Below are positions 1-9,177 of a DNA stretch of 64,000 nucleotides, in pieces. Each line of letters begins with the position of its first letter. Position 1 is the first letter of the stretch. Below the pieces are notes generated by a model. It was not told where the DNA came from. It saw only the letters and a list, made by a program, of their open reading frames with translations, and did not search any database. Source of the DNA: Maribacter polysiphoniae (GTDB lineage Bacteria > Bacteroidota > Bacteroidia > Flavobacteriales > Flavobacteriaceae); NCBI RefSeq assembly GCF_003148665.1, contig NZ_QGGQ01000002.1, forward strand, positions 186,001-250,000. The letters are read 5' to 3'. Position numbers and translations under genes: made by a program.

Positions 1-428
1 ATAAAGGAACTGGTTTGGTTTTCATCAATATTGAATTTCGCCAAGCGATATGCCGATGCCAAAGTGATCACAAAGCCCAAAAAGGGCAAAGGGGCTACTT
101 TAAGTCCAACCCAAAAAGTATCATGTGCCGCCTGGGAAGACAAGCTCACATTCCATCCACCATTCATAGACATGGCCAATAACTGGAACATGACAATACC
201 GGGTACAAGTCCACTGGTAATCACATCGGCCAGAGAATCCAACTGCAGTCCCAATTCACTTTTTACATTTAAGATCCGGGCTGCCATTCCATCAAAAAAA
301 TCAAAAATAATCCCCAGGAAAACAAAAAATGCAGCAAGCTCCAACTGGTTCAATACGGCAAATACTGTAGCCACAGAGCCGCAGAAGACATTCATTAAGG
401 TGATCAGATTGGGAATATGACGTTTCAT
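1..428 (-). CDS. pssA: CDP-diacylglycerol--serine O-phosphatidyltransferase, 3' part outside the window
   Basis: The first 142 codons of a minus-strand gene whose end lies left of the window. The product would join CDP-diacylglycerol and serine to make phosphatidylserine, the precursor of phosphatidylethanolamine, in the inner membrane. The complete CDP-alcohol phosphatidyltransferase signature is visible: D46-G47-x2-A50-R51-x8-G60-x3-D64-x3-D68, inside alternating hydrophobic helices. The ATG at 428 gives the usual short N-terminus (MKRHIPNLIT) before the first helix. The plus-strand open frame at 31-420 is an antisense shadow of this gene. A phosphatidylglycerophosphate synthase has the same signature, but the N-terminus and spacing fit the PssA type better. 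Confidence 0.9.
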   Translation of the reverse strand, partial: MKRHIPNLITLMNVFCGSVATVFAVLNQLELAAFFVFLGIIFDFFDGMAARILNVKSELGLQLDSLADVITSGLVPGIVMFQLLAMSMNGGWNVSLSSQAAHDTFWVGLKVAPLPFLGFVITLASAYRLAKFNIDENQTSSF

Positions 429-728
429 GACTACTTGTTTATGTAAAAATAAGACATTTATAGGAATACTATTTTCATTTTCCCATCCCTAATGGTATGT
501 CCTTACCCAAAAACCAACTTGCTTCCCTACCCACCATCCCCATCAACAAACTTTAAATCCATTATCGATAACAACCCCATACAAATCCTATTGCATAAAA
601 TGAGGATGGCCAAAATCAAAGTAAACCTTACCTTTGGCAAAACCTAATCATCAAGAAGCCTTAAGATAAAACTACCTTCTAAACAATTTATTCAGATATT
701 TGCCATTGAAAATTTCTATCGAAACATT
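429..728. other. Divergent intergenic region between pssA and the DUF4105 gene
   Basis: About 300 bases with no supportable gene. On the minus strand a TA-N2-TTTA element (plus-strand 444-451) lies 16 bases before the pssA ATG and may be a weak -7 box. I see no convincing -33/-7 pair for the plus-strand gene and no strong hairpin. Confidence 0.4.
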
Positions 729-1913
729 ATGCCATTAAAAAGGTTGATCACATTCCTTTTATTTTTCATTACACTTACGGGATATTCCCAGGTTCCGGAA
801 TTATCCCCATTGTCAAAAATCAGTGTGTTGACCTGTGGGCCTGGCGACCAACTCTATTCCACTTTCGGACACAGTGCTTTTCGCGTAAAAGACCCTGCCA
901 TTGGTATAGATGTCGTCTATAATTATGGAGTGTTCGATTTTTATTCGGACAACTTTTATGTGAAATTCGCCCAAGGAAAACTGGACTATATGCTGGCCCG
1001 ACAGCAATACCCCAATTTTATCCGCGAATATGAATATGATAGACGCTGGGTAAAGGAACAGGTCTTGCAATTATCCCAAACCGAGAGAAACAAGCTGTTC
1101 CAGTTTTTAGAGCACAATTACCTTCCCGAAAACAGAGGTTACCCCTATGATTTCTTTTATAACAACTGTGCCACCAAGATTTGGGATGTTCTCGATTCGG
1201 TTTACGGTAATAAATTGGTTTTCGATAAAAATTATCTTGAAAACCAATATACCCATCGCGAGCTTATACGGCAAAATATGCCGGTTAATTCATGGTCTTC
1301 CTTCGGTATAGACCTTGCCCTTGGAGCCGTCATTGACGATTTGGCAACACCAAAAGAACACATGTTCCTGCCCGAATATATAATGCAGCAATTGAACTTC
1401 GCTAAATTGGACAGCCAACCTTTAGCTCCCAAGGAGGCTTTCCTATACCAACCCAAAATCACGGAACACCAAAGTAATTTTTTACTTACCCCGCTGTTTT
1501 GGTCCTTAATGTTGATGGTTTTGGTTTTTAGTATAACCTATAAGGACCACAAGAACAACAAACGGACCAAGGGAATGGATTTCGCCCTTTTCCTAACAAC
1601 AGGGCTCGCCGGGATACTTATTTTCTTTCTATGGTTTATCACGGACCATACGGCTACCGCCAATAATTTCAATATCCTTTGGGCGTTTCCATTCAATTTG
1701 GTCCTTGCCTTTTTGGTAGGGCGTAAAAAAGCACTTCCGGCCTGGACCGTCAAATACATGCTATTTTTAATCTTGATGCTATTCGTGGTTATCCTACTAT
1801 GGATAATGAAGGTTCAAATATTTTCCCCGGTGCTTATCCCCATCTTATTGGCGTTGGGTTCTCGGTATTTCTTTTTATATTCCCATAATCACAAACAAAA
1901 CACCCATTCCTAA
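729..1913 (+). CDS. DUF4105 family membrane protein
   Basis: A 394-residue protein with an N-terminal signal peptide (hydrophobic residues 5-18, then TGYSQ), an extracytoplasmic DUF4105 domain and a C-terminal block of about five hydrophobic helices (roughly residues 250-385). The domain carries the two typical conserved blocks, TFGHSAFRV (His48) and FFYNNCATK (Cys147). These resemble the His and Cys of NlpC/P60-like papain-fold enzymes, so a cysteine hydrolase or thiol chemistry is possible, but no activity is established for the family. The stop is two bases before the ABC-F gene, so the two are probably co-transcribed. Function unknown; probably an envelope protein. Confidence 0.88.
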   Translation: MPLKRLITFLLFFITLTGYSQVPELSPLSKISVLTCGPGDQLYSTFGHSAFRVKDPAIGIDVVYNYGVFDFYSDNFYVKFAQGKLDYMLARQQYPNFIREYEYDRRWVKEQVLQLSQTERNKLFQFLEHNYLPENRGYPYDFFYNNCATKIWDVLDSVYGNKLVFDKNYLENQYTHRELIRQNMPVNSWSSFGIDLALGAVIDDLATPKEHMFLPEYIMQQLNFAKLDSQPLAPKEAFLYQPKITEHQSNFLLTPLFWSLMLMVLVFSITYKDHKNNKRTKGMDFALFLTTGLAGILIFFLWFITDHTATANNFNILWAFPFNLVLAFLVGRKKALPAWTVKYMLFLILMLFVVILLWIMKVQIFSPVLIPILLALGSRYFFLYSHNHKQNTHS

Positions 1914-1915
1914 AT

Positions 1916-3799
1916 ATGAACCTACTTTCTGTTGAAAACATAGCGAAGTCCTATGGTGAACTTGTCCTTTTTGAAGATCTTTCCTTTGGGGTCAATAAGG
2001 ATCAGAAGATTGCCTTGATCGCCAAAAATGGCGATGGAAAAACTTCAATACTCAACATTCTTTCAGGAAAGGACGTTCCCGATGCCGGACTGGTCAATTA
2101 TCGAAAAGGTGTACGGGTGTCATTCCTGGAACAGGAACCCGACCTCAATCCCGACCTAACCATTGAGGAGACTATTTTTGCCTCTGACAATGAAATACTC
2201 AGGATAATCCTGGCCTACGAAAAAGCATTGGAAAACCCTGAAGACGAAGAAGCTTACCAAAAAGCCTTTGAAGGGATGGACCGTCATGATGCCTGGGATT
2301 TCGAGACCCAATACAAGCAGATTCTCTTCAAACTGAAATTGGAGGACATCCACGCCAAAGTGGGGCTTCTATCGGGTGGACAGAAAAAGCGATTGGCCTT
2401 GGCCAATGCCCTCATCAATAGACCAGACTTATTGATCTTGGATGAACCTACCAACCATTTGGACTTGGAAATGATCGAATGGCTCGAACAATATTTTTCA
2501 AAGGAAAACATAACCTTGTTCATGGTTACCCACGACCGTTATTTCCTGGAGCGGGTCTGTAATGAAATCATTGAATTGGACGGTGGCAAATTATACCCCT
2601 ATAAAGGCAATTATTCCTATTATCTGGAAAAAAAGGAAGCGCGTTTGGAACAGGAGGCCGTTGAACAACATAAATCCAAGTTACTCTTCAAAAAGGAATT
2701 GACATGGATGAGGAGACAACCCAAGGCCAGGACGACCAAATCAAAATCAAGGATCGATGACTTTAAGGATATTAAAGAAAAAGCGCACCAACGCCGTATA
2801 GAGCATGAGGTGCAACTCGAATTAAACATGGAACGCATAGGGAGTAAGATCCTTGAGCTCCATAAACTATCCAAAGCCTATCCGGGAAAACCCATCCTCG
2901 ACCAATTCGATTATACCTTTACCAAAGGTGAACGTATTGGTATCATTGGAAAAAACGGCACGGGAAAATCAACCTTTCTGAATATTTTATCCGGTTTGGA
3001 CCAACCTGACTCTGGCAAGGTAGTCATTGGTGAGACCATCAAAATAGGATATTATACCCAAAAAGGCATTACGATCAAACAAGGCCAAAAGGTCATCGAC
3101 GTCATCCGGGAATTCGGGGATTTTATCCCCCTAAAAAAAGGCAAACAAATTTCCGCACAACAGCTGCTTGAGCGCTTTTTATTCGATAGGAAAAAACAAT
3201 ACGATTTTGTCGAAAAGTTAAGTGGGGGTGAACGCAAACGTCTATACCTATGTACCGTACTGATCCAAAATCCGAATTTCCTGATTTTGGATGAACCTAC
3301 CAATGACCTTGATATCATGACTTTGAATGTTCTGGAGAGTTTTCTGTTGGATTTCCCGGGATGCCTCATGGTCGTATCGCATGACCGTTATTTTATGGAC
3401 AAGATCGTAGACCACCTCTTTGTTTTTAGGGGAGATGCCGTTATTGAGGATTTTCCCGGCAATTATTCCGATTATAGGGCCTATGAGGACAGTCAGTTGG
3501 TAGAAATCCGGTCTGAAAAGAACAAGACCAATGAAAACAATTCTACAAAAAACTCCTGGAAAGAGGAAAGCACCGTAACAAAACTCACTTATATAGAGCA
3601 AAAGGAATACAAGTCACTGGAAAAGGACATACAACGATTGGAGAAAAAGAAAAAGGACATACAAAACAAATTCACCGAAAGTGATCTTTCCGGCGAGAAG
3701 ATCGATGCGCTTTCCATAGAATTAAAGGAAATCTCAGAAGCCATTGAAACAAAAACCGAGCGATGGTTTGAGCTTTCGGCCATGATGGAAGGAAATTAA
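1916..3799 (+). CDS. ABC-F family ATPase (Uup-like)
   Basis: A 627-residue soluble protein with two ABC ATPase domains and no membrane segments, the architecture of ABC-F translation factors that act at the ribosomal E site. NBD1 has AKNGDGKTS at 36-44, LSGGQKKRLALANAL and LILDEPTNHLDL. NBD2 has GIIGKNGTGKST, LSGGERKRLYL and LILDEPTNDLD. The P-site tRNA interaction linker contains the basic RRQPKARTTKSKSR segment. The C-terminus (about 540-627) is a charged coiled coil as in Uup. The first Walker A has Ala in place of the first Gly, which I believe is usual in Bacteroidota members. It lies two bases after the DUF4105 gene and 18 before the next gene, so it is probably in one operon. Confidence 0.93.
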   Translation: MNLLSVENIAKSYGELVLFEDLSFGVNKDQKIALIAKNGDGKTSILNILSGKDVPDAGLVNYRKGVRVSFLEQEPDLNPDLTIEETIFASDNEILRIILAYEKALENPEDEEAYQKAFEGMDRHDAWDFETQYKQILFKLKLEDIHAKVGLLSGGQKKRLALANALINRPDLLILDEPTNHLDLEMIEWLEQYFSKENITLFMVTHDRYFLERVCNEIIELDGGKLYPYKGNYSYYLEKKEARLEQEAVEQHKSKLLFKKELTWMRRQPKARTTKSKSRIDDFKDIKEKAHQRRIEHEVQLELNMERIGSKILELHKLSKAYPGKPILDQFDYTFTKGERIGIIGKNGTGKSTFLNILSGLDQPDSGKVVIGETIKIGYYTQKGITIKQGQKVIDVIREFGDFIPLKKGKQISAQQLLERFLFDRKKQYDFVEKLSGGERKRLYLCTVLIQNPNFLILDEPTNDLDIMTLNVLESFLLDFPGCLMVVSHDRYFMDKIVDHLFVFRGDAVIEDFPGNYSDYRAYEDSQLVEIRSEKNKTNENNSTKNSWKEESTVTKLTYIEQKEYKSLEKDIQRLEKKKKDIQNKFTESDLSGEKIDALSIELKEISEAIETKTERWFELSAMMEGN

Positions 3800-3817
3800 C
3801 AAACACCCTTTTGTCCC

Positions 3818-4321
3818 ATGTTATACCGCTTTATCGCTTACCTAAGATTCATCCTAAGTTCAACCAACCAGCATGGGGTACATTCCCCTTTTATGTATGC
3901 ATATGTCACAAAATGCCTGTACCAAAGATCAAAATTCAAGGGAGGAAAAAACATAAAATCCTTGTTCAAGAGCATCGTATATTTTAAGGCTAGGAATATT
4001 TTTATCCCCTCTAACGAGGATGCTTTGATCGATCGGATAAAAGAAGCATTCCCAAATATTGAAACCAACCAGCAACCGGCAGACATTATTTATTTGCATA
4101 CCCCCAACAAGGTATTGTTTGCCAATATCCTAAAAGAAGGCACCTATCATAATGACAGTATGGTTTGGATCGACAAGATACATTACAACAAAGAAAACAC
4201 ATGCCTTTGGGAGGCATTGAAGAACCATGCCAAGGTGACCGTTTCGGTTGATCTATTTTATTGCGGGGCCTTATTTTTTAGGAGGGAACAGGCGAAAGAA
4301 CATTTTAAAATTAGAATATAA
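3818..4321 (+). CDS. Shortened class I methyltransferase-like protein, probably decayed
   Basis: A 167-residue protein whose start (FILSSTNQHGVHSPFMYAYV) and end (REQAKEHFKIRI) match, from memory, a flavobacterial SAM-dependent methyltransferase family of about 240 residues. The middle is short, and the glycine-rich SAM loop expected after the LFKSIVYFKARNIF segment is absent, being replaced by PSNEDALIDRIKE. The Rossmann-like C-terminal strands (ADIIYLHTP, DSMVWIDKIHY, VTVSVDLFYCGALFF) remain. The frame is open, so it may still be translated, but SAM-dependent catalysis looks unlikely. It follows the ABC-F gene by 18 bases. A diverged pseudoenzyme with a structural role is the alternative to simple decay. 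Confidence 0.6.
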   Translation: MLYRFIAYLRFILSSTNQHGVHSPFMYAYVTKCLYQRSKFKGGKNIKSLFKSIVYFKARNIFIPSNEDALIDRIKEAFPNIETNQQPADIIYLHTPNKVLFANILKEGTYHNDSMVWIDKIHYNKENTCLWEALKNHAKVTVSVDLFYCGALFFRREQAKEHFKIRI

Positions 4322-4339
4322 ACCCGTAACTTTATACAG

Positions 4340-4375
4340 AAGGAATTCTGCGATACCAAGCTTCGCTATTTCCTT
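4340..4375 (+). other. Imperfect hairpin in the gap before the small membrane ORF
   Basis: AAGGAA (4340-4345) pairs with TTCCTT (4370-4375), and inside it GCGA (4350-4353) pairs with TCGC (4363-4366), separated by an unpaired bulge. No T-tract follows directly, so this is not a clear terminator. It could be an RNA processing or attenuation element between the methyltransferase-like gene and the small ORF. Confidence 0.3.
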
Positions 4376-4419
4376 TAAAATAAGCATTCCCACAAAAGGG
4401 AAAATCAAAGTATAAAATT

Positions 4420-4575
4420 ATGGAATATCCCATTTATTCGGTTCTAGGTGTACTTGTCGTCATATATCTGTTTTTTTTGATTGTCAACAGGAATAAATCC
4501 AAAGAAAGAAAATCGAAAAAATTCATGGATGGGTATCACCATGAGGACAAAAAAGAGAAAGAAAATCGAACCTAG
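4420..4575 (+). CDS. Small single-pass membrane protein, 51 aa
   Basis: A 51-codon open frame. The first half is one hydrophobic helix (VLGVLVVIYLFFLIV, residues 8-22), followed by a strongly charged tail rich in Lys, Arg and Glu (NRNKSKERKSKKF). It would sit in the inner membrane with the basic tail in the cytoplasm under the positive-inside rule. It ends 15 bases before the adenosyltransferase ATG and is probably co-transcribed with it. The pattern of TM helix plus charged tail, the ATG start and the tight spacing support a real gene. I do not recognise a family with certainty. Confidence 0.65.
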   Translation: MEYPIYSVLGVLVVIYLFFLIVNRNKSKERKSKKFMDGYHHEDKKEKENRT

Positions 4576-4590
4576 GAACAACAACAATAC

Positions 4591-5166
4591 ATGAAGATTT
4601 ATACTAAAACCGGAGACAAAGGCACGACTGCCCTTTTTGGCGGCACCCGAGTTTCAAAAAAGCATATCAGAATCGACAGTTATGGTACCATTGATGAATT
4701 GAATGCGTGGGTAGGCCTTATCCGCGACCAGGAAATGGACACCTACACCAAGAGTTTACTCACCCTGATCCAACAGAAACTTTTCACCGTCGGTGCCATT
4801 TTAGCCACAGACCCTGAAAAAGCCATCCTTAAAAACGGCAAAGAACGATTGAACATCCCCAAAATAGATGCTTCTGACATTGAATTGCTGGAAAACGAGA
4901 TGGATATCATGAATGAATCCTTACCGCCAATGACGCATTTCATACTCCCTGGGGGACACACAACCGTGTCATACTGTCATATTGCCCGTACAGTTTGTCG
5001 TAGGGCCGAGCGTATGGCCACGGAACTGTTCGAAAAAGAGCCGTTTGATGAAAATGTCATGTCATACATAAATCGACTTTCGGACTTCCTTTTTGTCTTG
5101 GCACGGAAATTGTCCAATGACCTAAAGGCGGATGAAATCAAATGGATTCCCGAAAAAAAAGGCTAA
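4591..5166 (+). CDS. PduO-type cob(I)alamin adenosyltransferase
   Basis: A 191-residue protein that would transfer adenosine from ATP to cob(I)alamin to form adenosylcobalamin. The N-terminal MKIYTKTGDKGTTALFGG (ATP-binding KTGDxGxT) and the DSYGTIDELNAWVGL segment are diagnostic, as is the C-terminal CRRAERMATEL helix with its Arg-Arg-Ala-Glu-Arg core. The length matches the family. No cobalamin synthesis genes are in view, so it probably works on salvaged corrinoid, for example for methylmalonyl-CoA mutase or ribonucleotide reductase elsewhere. It is the last gene of the run that starts at 729. Confidence 0.93.
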   Translation: MKIYTKTGDKGTTALFGGTRVSKKHIRIDSYGTIDELNAWVGLIRDQEMDTYTKSLLTLIQQKLFTVGAILATDPEKAILKNGKERLNIPKIDASDIELLENEMDIMNESLPPMTHFILPGGHTTVSYCHIARTVCRRAERMATELFEKEPFDENVMSYINRLSDFLFVLARKLSNDLKADEIKWIPEKKG

Positions 5167-5222
5167 TAAATCCCGATTTTCTTCGTTATCAAACTATTAT
5201 AGCTAAATAATTGCAAAATAAC

Positions 5223-5252
5223 TTGGCTATTTCAGGATAAAAATTACTTTTG
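5223..5252 (+). promoter_or_regulatory. Bacteroidota-type promoter for the DUF2795-like gene
   Basis: The -7 box TACTTTTG (5245-5252) matches TA-N2-TTTG exactly, and a TTGG (5223-5226) lies 18 bases upstream as a -33 box, close to the usual 19-21. Transcription would start around 5258-5260, leaving about 20 bases before the ATG at 5279. Confidence 0.6.
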
Positions 5253-5278
5253 CAAAAATTTAAAATTAAACTACTAAA

Positions 5279-5503
5279 ATGTATTGGACTTTAGAACTAG
5301 CATCCTATTTAAGTGATGCACCTTGGCCGGCGACCAAAGATGAGCTTATCGATTATTCGATTCGGACTGGAGCACCTTTGGAGGTTGTAGAAAATTTACA
5401 GTCTATGGAAGAAGAAGGTGGTGAAATATACGAGTCCATCGAAGAAATTTGGCCAGACTATCCCACAGAGGAAGATTACCTCTGGAACGAGGATGAATAT
5501 TAA
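5279..5503 (+). CDS. DUF2795-like small acidic protein
   Basis: A 74-residue acidic protein with the layout of the DUF2795 family of Bacteroidota: an N-terminal helix (YWTLELASYLSDAPWPATKDELIDY) that resembles a small winged-helix or HTH-like unit, then a Glu-rich tail (EEEGGEIYESIEEIWPDYP). No catalytic residue is evident. It has its own promoter, a terminator follows at 5521-5549, and it lies directly upstream of secA on the same strand, an arrangement I believe recurs in flavobacteria. Function unknown. Confidence 0.85.
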   Translation: MYWTLELASYLSDAPWPATKDELIDYSIRTGAPLEVVENLQSMEEEGGEIYESIEEIWPDYPTEEDYLWNEDEY

Positions 5504-5814
5504 ATAAAATCAAACACGTAAAAAAAGTCTCTTCGGAGGCTTTTTTTTTATGATTTTATTATAATTACTGTCCAGATAAAAAGAAAGAAATTAGCATTCA
5601 AAATGTTACCTTCGCAATTAAATAAAACACCTTGGGCTTTTTCTCGGTAAATTTGGCAGTATCTCAGGTATTCCTTTTGATCTATCAAAAACTGGAACAC
5701 CTTTTGCTTTATCCTTGAAATATTCTTTTAGAAAGGTTTTTAATATAATAGAGCGTTTAAAAAATTGAAAGAAATCGATTTCCGCAACTTTCAATAATAT
5801 AATAGTAAGAAATT
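5504..5814. other. Intergenic region upstream of secA
   Basis: Holds the terminator at 5521-5549 and about 265 bases of AT-rich sequence before secA. Two -7-like elements are visible, TACCTTCG (5607-5614) and TAAATTTG (5648-5655), neither with a clear -33 partner at 19-21 bases. If the second is used, secA has a leader of about 150 bases. No upstream peptide resembling SecM is evident. Confidence 0.4.
5521..5549 (+). terminator. Rho-independent terminator after the DUF2795-like gene
   Basis: GTCTC-TTCG-GAGGC hairpin (UUCG tetraloop, one G-U pair) preceded by A residues and followed by a run of nine T. It separates the small gene from secA. Confidence 0.85.
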
Positions 5815-8800
5815 ATGAGTTTTATAAATTCAGTGCTGAAGGCATTTGTAGGGGACAAATCAAAGAAAGATGTTAAAGAACTACAACCCATACTTAAGCA
5901 GATAAAATCATTTGAATCAATCTTGGAAGGTTTGAGTATTGATGAACTCAGGGCCAAAACTGCTGAGTTCAAAGCAAGAATCAAGGCCGATCGCAAAGAA
6001 TTGGACGATAAGATCGCCGAGTTGACCGAGCAGGTTCACAGCTCTACCGATATTGACAAGAACGAGGATATTTACGGAGAAATTGACAAGCTCCAGGAAG
6101 AGGCTTATAAAATTTCCGAAAAAACCTTGAACGATATTCTGCCAGAGGCATTTGCCGTAGTCAAGGAAACAGCCAAGAGATTTGTGGCCAATGAAACCCT
6201 TGAGGTTACCGCAACGGAGTTTGATAGAAAATTATCGGGAAGTAAGGATTATGTATCCTTGGATGGTGACAAGGCTATCTGGAAAAACTCATGGGATGCT
6301 GCTGGAAAAGCAGTTACATGGGATATGGTACATTACGATGTACAGCTTATTGGTGGTATCGCCCTTCACCAAGGTAAGATTGCGGAAATGCAAACAGGTG
6401 AAGGTAAGACCTTGGTCGCTACCCTACCTATGTATTTAAATGCACTTTCTGGACATGGCGCGCATTTGGTAACCGTAAACGATTACTTGGCAAAAAGGGA
6501 TAGTGCCTGGATGGCCCCTATATTTGAATTCCACGGACTTTCCGTTGATTGTATAGATCATCACAAACCCAACTCCGAAGGACGTAGGGCGGCTTATAAC
6601 GCTGACATTACCTATGGTACCAATAACGAATTTGGTTTTGATTACCTAAGGGACAATATGGCGCATACACCTGCAGACTTGGTGCAAAGACCACACAATT
6701 ATGCGATTGTCGATGAGGTCGATTCTGTCTTGGTCGATGATGCACGTACCCCGCTGATCATCTCAGGACCTGTTCCTGAAGGGGATCGCCATGAATTCAA
6801 CGAGCTCAAACCAAAGGTCAATGATATTGTCCAAAAGCAAAGGCAACATTTGACCGGCGTATTGGCTGAGGCAAAAAAAGCAATTGCTGCCGGTGACACC
6901 AAGGAAGGTGGGTTCCTCTTACTAAGGGTCTTTAGGGGATTACCTAAAAATAAGGCCTTGATCAAATACTTGAGTGAAGAAGGTATCAAGCAATTGTTGC
7001 AGAAAACCGAGAACTACTACATGCAGGATAACAATAGGGAAATGCCAAAGGTTGACGAAGACCTCCTATTTGTTATCGATGAGAAGAACAATCAAATTGA
7101 ATTGACCGATAAGGGTGTCGATTATATCTCTGGGGAACAGAATAGGGATTTCTTCGTTATGCCTGATATTGGTGGTGAAATAGCGAAAATCGAAAGTCAG
7201 AACCTCGATATTGAAAAAGAAGCCGAGCTAAAAGAAGAGCTCTTTAAGGACTTTACGATAAAGAGTGAACGAATACATACCATGAGCCAATTGTTAAAGG
7301 CATATACCCTTTTTGAAAAAGATGTGGAATATGTGGTCATGGACAATAAGGTTTTGATCGTTGATGAGCAAACCGGTCGTATTATGGATGGGCGTCGTTA
7401 TTCTGATGGTTTACACCAAGCCATTGAGGCGAAGGAAAATGTGAAGATCGAAGCACTGACGCAGACCTTCGCTACAGTTACCCTCCAGAATTATTTCAGG
7501 ATGTACAAAAAGCTGTCAGGGATGACAGGTACTGCCGTTACGGAAGCTGGGGAATTTTGGGAAATTTACAAGTTGGATGTGATGGAGATCCCAACAAACC
7601 GTCCAATTGCCAGGGATGACCGAAACGACTTGATCTATAAGACCAAACGCGAAAAGTACAATGCCATTATTGAAGAGGTGACTAAGTTATCACAATCAGG
7701 AAGGCCTGTATTGATCGGTACGACCTCGGTTGAAATTTCAGAATTACTGTCCCGAATGTTGAACATTCGAAAAGTACCCCATAATGTTTTGAATGCGAAA
7801 CTGCACAAAAAAGAAGCCGATGTGGTTGCAGAGGCCGGTAATCCAGGGGTGGTTACCATAGCAACCAACATGGCAGGTCGTGGTACGGACATTAAGCTGA
7901 CCGAAGAAGTGAAAAAAGCGGGTGGTTTGGCCATTATTGGTACAGAACGCCACGATTCGAGACGTGTAGACAGACAGTTAAGAGGTCGGGCAGGACGACA
8001 AGGTGATCCAGGAAGCTCCCAATTCTATGTCTCTTTGGAGGATAACCTAATGCGTTTGTTCGGTTCTGACCGGGTAGCGAAGATGATGGACAAGATGGGC
8101 TTGGAAGACGGAGAGGTCATACAACATTCCATGATGACAAAATCAATTGAACGGGCCCAGAAAAAAGTAGAGGAAAACAACTTTGGGGTTCGTAAACGAT
8201 TGTTGGAGTATGATGATGTCATGAACGCACAGCGTGAGGTTGTATACAAAAGAAGACGACATGCCCTACAGGGTGAGCGACTTAAGGTCGATATTGCCAA
8301 TATGATCTATGATACCTGTGAGGTCATTGCCGAGACCAATAAGGTGGCCATGGATTACAAACATTTCGAATTCGAATTGATTAAATTCTTCTCGATAACC
8401 TCACCCATAAGTGAGGCCGATTTCGGAAAAATGACCGTGCCCGAACTGGCAAATTCCATTTATAAATCCGCCTACGAGTTTTATCAAGGTAAGATGGAAC
8501 GCAATGCAGCAACCGCATTCCCTGTCATTAAGAAGGTTTACGAGGACAATTCAAACAAGTTCGAACGTATTGTGGTGCCATTTACTGATGGGATCAAGAG
8601 TTTGAATGTGGTTACCAACCTGAAGGAAGCGTACGAAAGTGATGGTAAACAATTGGTAACTGATTTTGAAAAGAACATTACACTTGCCATAATAGATGAC
8701 GCTTGGAAAACCCATTTACGCAAAATGGATGAACTGAAGCAATCAGTACAATTGGCTGTCCATGAACAAAAAGATCCTTTGTTGATCTACAAGTTCGAGG

Positions 8801-9177
8801 CCTTTGAACTTTTCAAAAGTATGATCGACAAGGTCAACAAGGAAGTGGTTTCATTCCTATTCAAAGGGGAATTACCAACTGAAAACCCCAATGAAATCCA
8901 AAATGCAGGAAACGTAAGAAGACCTAAGGAAAATTTACAGACCAGTAAGGAGGAAATCCCCAATAGTGATGAACTCGCCTCCCAAAACAGGGCTGCTGGC
9001 CAAACCCAAGGGCAAAGACCACAAATAACGGAAACCATTATCCGTGACCATCCTAAAATTGGACGAAATGACCGGGTCACCATTAAAAATGTGATGTCGG
9101 GTGAAAGTAAAACCGTGAAATACAAACAGGCGGAACCGCTGATCCATAATGGTGATTGGGTTTTGACTGAAGATTGA
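5815..9177 (+). CDS. secA: Preprotein translocase ATPase SecA
   Basis: A 1120-residue SecA, longer than the roughly 900 residues of enterobacterial SecA, as usual in Bacteroidota, which carry extra segments in the motor and preprotein-binding domains. It drives unfolded proteins through SecYEG. Visible landmarks: Walker A MQTGEGKT (192-199), DEVDSVLVDD (300-309), the TMAGRGTD and GTERHDSRRVDRQLRGRAGRQGD helicase motifs of NBD2, and SMMTKSIERAQKKVEENNF of the long scaffold helix. The C-terminus ends in a GDWVLTED-type tail and lacks the Cys-rich zinc motif used to bind SecB. A strong terminator follows directly. Confidence 0.97.
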   Translation: MSFINSVLKAFVGDKSKKDVKELQPILKQIKSFESILEGLSIDELRAKTAEFKARIKADRKELDDKIAELTEQVHSSTDIDKNEDIYGEIDKLQEEAYKISEKTLNDILPEAFAVVKETAKRFVANETLEVTATEFDRKLSGSKDYVSLDGDKAIWKNSWDAAGKAVTWDMVHYDVQLIGGIALHQGKIAEMQTGEGKTLVATLPMYLNALSGHGAHLVTVNDYLAKRDSAWMAPIFEFHGLSVDCIDHHKPNSEGRRAAYNADITYGTNNEFGFDYLRDNMAHTPADLVQRPHNYAIVDEVDSVLVDDARTPLIISGPVPEGDRHEFNELKPKVNDIVQKQRQHLTGVLAEAKKAIAAGDTKEGGFLLLRVFRGLPKNKALIKYLSEEGIKQLLQKTENYYMQDNNREMPKVDEDLLFVIDEKNNQIELTDKGVDYISGEQNRDFFVMPDIGGEIAKIESQNLDIEKEAELKEELFKDFTIKSERIHTMSQLLKAYTLFEKDVEYVVMDNKVLIVDEQTGRIMDGRRYSDGLHQAIEAKENVKIEALTQTFATVTLQNYFRMYKKLSGMTGTAVTEAGEFWEIYKLDVMEIPTNRPIARDDRNDLIYKTKREKYNAIIEEVTKLSQSGRPVLIGTTSVEISELLSRMLNIRKVPHNVLNAKLHKKEADVVAEAGNPGVVTIATNMAGRGTDIKLTEEVKKAGGLAIIGTERHDSRRVDRQLRGRAGRQGDPGSSQFYVSLEDNLMRLFGSDRVAKMMDKMGLEDGEVIQHSMMTKSIERAQKKVEENNFGVRKRLLEYDDVMNAQREVVYKRRRHALQGERLKVDIANMIYDTCEVIAETNKVAMDYKHFEFELIKFFSITSPISEADFGKMTVPELANSIYKSAYEFYQGKMERNAATAFPVIKKVYEDNSNKFERIVVPFTDGIKSLNVVTNLKEAYESDGKQLVTDFEKNITLAIIDDAWKTHLRKMDELKQSVQLAVHEQKDPLLIYKFEAFELFKSMIDKVNKEVVSFLFKGELPTENPNEIQNAGNVRRPKENLQTSKEEIPNSDELASQNRAAGQTQGQRPQITETIIRDHPKIGRNDRVTIKNVMSGESKTVKYKQAEPLIHNGDWVLTED

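Noticed and set aside
31-420. Plus-strand frame of 129 codons at the window start
   Set aside because: It is antisense to pssA, whose CDP-alcohol phosphatidyltransferase motif is complete on the minus strand.
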